NCBI GenBank assembly: GCA_030266365.1
Contig: JAJDHV010000001.1
Location: 24,653-88,652, forward strand
Direction: 5' to 3'
DNA: 64,000 nucleotides
Source: Synergistaceae bacterium OttesenSCG-928-I11
Lineage (GTDB): Bacteria > Synergistota > Synergistia > Synergistales > Synergistaceae
The notes under the pieces are model-generated. The model had not been told where the DNA came from and searched no databases. It worked only from the letters and a program-made list of their open reading frames with translations. Of the stretch, positions 63,245 through 64,000 are shown piece after piece. A program made the position numbers and the translations under genes. Within the stretch, counting starts at the first letter, position 1, and every line of letters begins with the position of its first letter.

Positions 63245-64000
63245 ATGAACGGTCATCAGATGCCAAACCCAAACGAGCCGGAAGCGCAGCCGGGGCCGCA
63301 GGTTATCGGCAGCAAAAAAAAGACGAAGTTTTTCAGCAAGCGAGTGATCTTCTTCTTCGTATTCGGCGTGGGAGTCGTTATGGGGATCATCGGGATGCAG
63401 TCGCGCTTCGACGCTTCAAGCAGCGGCGCTGGCAAGCAGGAGAAGAACTATCTCCCTCCCCGCCAGGAGAATTTCGCCGAACTGGCGGCAGGGATGAGAC
63501 AGGACAGAAAGCCGATGCAGGTTGTCACTGCACCGGCTCCCGAGCCGGAGAAAAAACCGCAGCGGATCGTCGTAGAGGAGGGGCGCGCTCCACAACCCGT
63601 AAGGCAGCCGTTGCCTCGATATTACTCGAACAGGGACGATGCGCAGGCTGCAAATACCTTGAGAACCCTGCGTTTGCAGGCTCTGGCCGCGAAGCCGGTC
63701 GTGGAGGATTTTGCCAGAAAGGGCGCGGATTCCGCCCCCGCTTCCGGCAATCCCGCAGTAGCGAACGCGACTGGTGTCGAAAGTGGTCTGCTGGGCGATC
63801 CCTCAATGCTCTCGGTGCTCATGCAGCAACCGCAGGGTACGCAGAACCCGAACGGCCAGCAGGGGAAGCAGGATTTTTTCCGCGCCTCGAACGGCGGCGG
63901 CTCCTTGACGCCGCAGGGCTACTCGCAGAACATCCCCCTGCCGCGCCAGTTCACCTACGAGCTGAAGGCGGGGACGATCATCCCTGGCCTGCTCCTGACA
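63245..64000 (+). CDS. trbI: VirB10/TrbI-type protein (partial, cut by window edge)
   Basis: The frame is open from ATG 63245 (GGAGG 6 bases upstream) to the edge, 252 residues. It shows a cytosolic N-terminus, one membrane helix (VIFFFVFGVGVVMGIIG), a Pro/Gln-rich periplasmic linker and the start of the beta-barrel domain (RQFTYELKAGTIIPGLLLT), the TrbI/VirB10 signature. It should continue past the window. Confidence 0.9.
   Translation, partial: MNGHQMPNPNEPEAQPGPQVIGSKKKTKFFSKRVIFFFVFGVGVVMGIIGMQSRFDASSSGAGKQEKNYLPPRQENFAELAAGMRQDRKPMQVVTAPAPEPEKKPQRIVVEEGRAPQPVRQPLPRYYSNRDDAQAANTLRTLRLQALAAKPVVEDFARKGADSAPASGNPAVANATGVESGLLGDPSMLSVLMQQPQGTQNPNGQQGKQDFFRASNGGGSLTPQGYSQNIPLPRQFTYELKAGTIIPGLLLT

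Larger units (their letters stand above)
14978..64000. mobile_element. Integrative conjugative element at tRNA-Val (left part; right end not in window)
   Basis: From the tRNA 3' end onward the content changes to an excisionase-like gene, a relaxase, a coupling protein, a methylase-helicase, a traK/L/M-like set and an 11-gene trb system, interleaved with cargo. The trb order B-C-D-E-J-x-L-F-G-I is the IncP/Ti-type mating-pair apparatus. No replication initiator or integrase is visible before 64000, where trbI is cut by the window edge. The exact left junction cannot be fixed without the right attachment site. Confidence 0.85.

Overview
The window is high-GC bacterial DNA in two parts: about 14.9 kb of chromosome, then about 49 kb of an integrated conjugative element that runs off the right edge. 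The best lineage clue is inside the element. A secreted His-rich protein (39165-39803) ends in a Gly-rich stretch, GCNA, a hydrophobic segment and a basic tail, as in the Synergist-CTERM sorting signal. Together with the housekeeping gene set, this makes a member of the Synergistota my best guess. No 16S is present and I do not name a genus.

Chromosome (1-14977). A winged-helix regulator is followed by a compact forward run: cheW, a PHP-domain phosphoesterase, threonine aldolase, pmbA/tldE, an AMIN-amidase_3 cell-wall amidase, a GerMN-domain protein, rph, rdgB and secG. Several of these overlap by 4-14 bases. Next come rplM-rpsI from their own sigma70 promoter, and a type IIA P-type ATPase behind a yybP-ykoY (manganese) riboswitch whose terminator competes with the aptamer. 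On the reverse strand trpB stands alone behind a trp leader peptide with four tandem Trp codons and two terminator hairpins. A gene of unknown function and tRNA-Val(GAC) end this part.

Element (14978 onward). It abuts the 3' end of tRNA-Val, with a small excisionase-like gene nearby. The integrase and the far attachment site are not in the window. The backbone is IncP/Ti-like: a TraB-type amidohydrolase, the TraG/VirD4 coupling protein, an ArdC/KfrB-like protein, a 2246-residue methylase-helicase, a TraI-like relaxase with a primase-like C-terminal half and a MobC/TraJ-like protein; then, after cargo, a candidate oriT and a traK-traL-traM-like trio; then a umuD-like/umuC pair, an XRE regulator, a tandem-repeat region and a trb operon in the order B-C-D-E-J-J2-J3-L-F-G-I. 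Three cargo blocks break the backbone: small regulators and modifying enzymes (17.2-22.3 kb), small redox and transport genes (26.0-28.1 kb), and a metal island (38.4-47.0 kb) with a Zn/Cd/Pb P-type ATPase, ArsR and MerR regulators, His-rich secreted proteins, a NarX/NarL-like pair, a CPBP protease and MgtC.

Structure beyond ordinary annotation: (i) seven promoter-like sites of one design (about TATCAACA, 17 bp, TA-rich -10) precede the first gene of the backbone transfer and regulatory units and none of the cargo, suggesting one element-wide regulon; (ii) a 10-bp-phased ATGGAA/TCACA array next to nested inverted repeats lies just upstream of the traK-like gene, laid out like an IncP oriT; (iii) five 33-nt hairpins with 13-nt arms and 7-nt loops, four of them in a tandem repeat of about 177 bp and one near the left end; (iv) TrbJ occurs in three copies, two without signal peptides, where trbK would normally be; (v) a TnpV-like gene lies inside another frame of the methylase-helicase gene.
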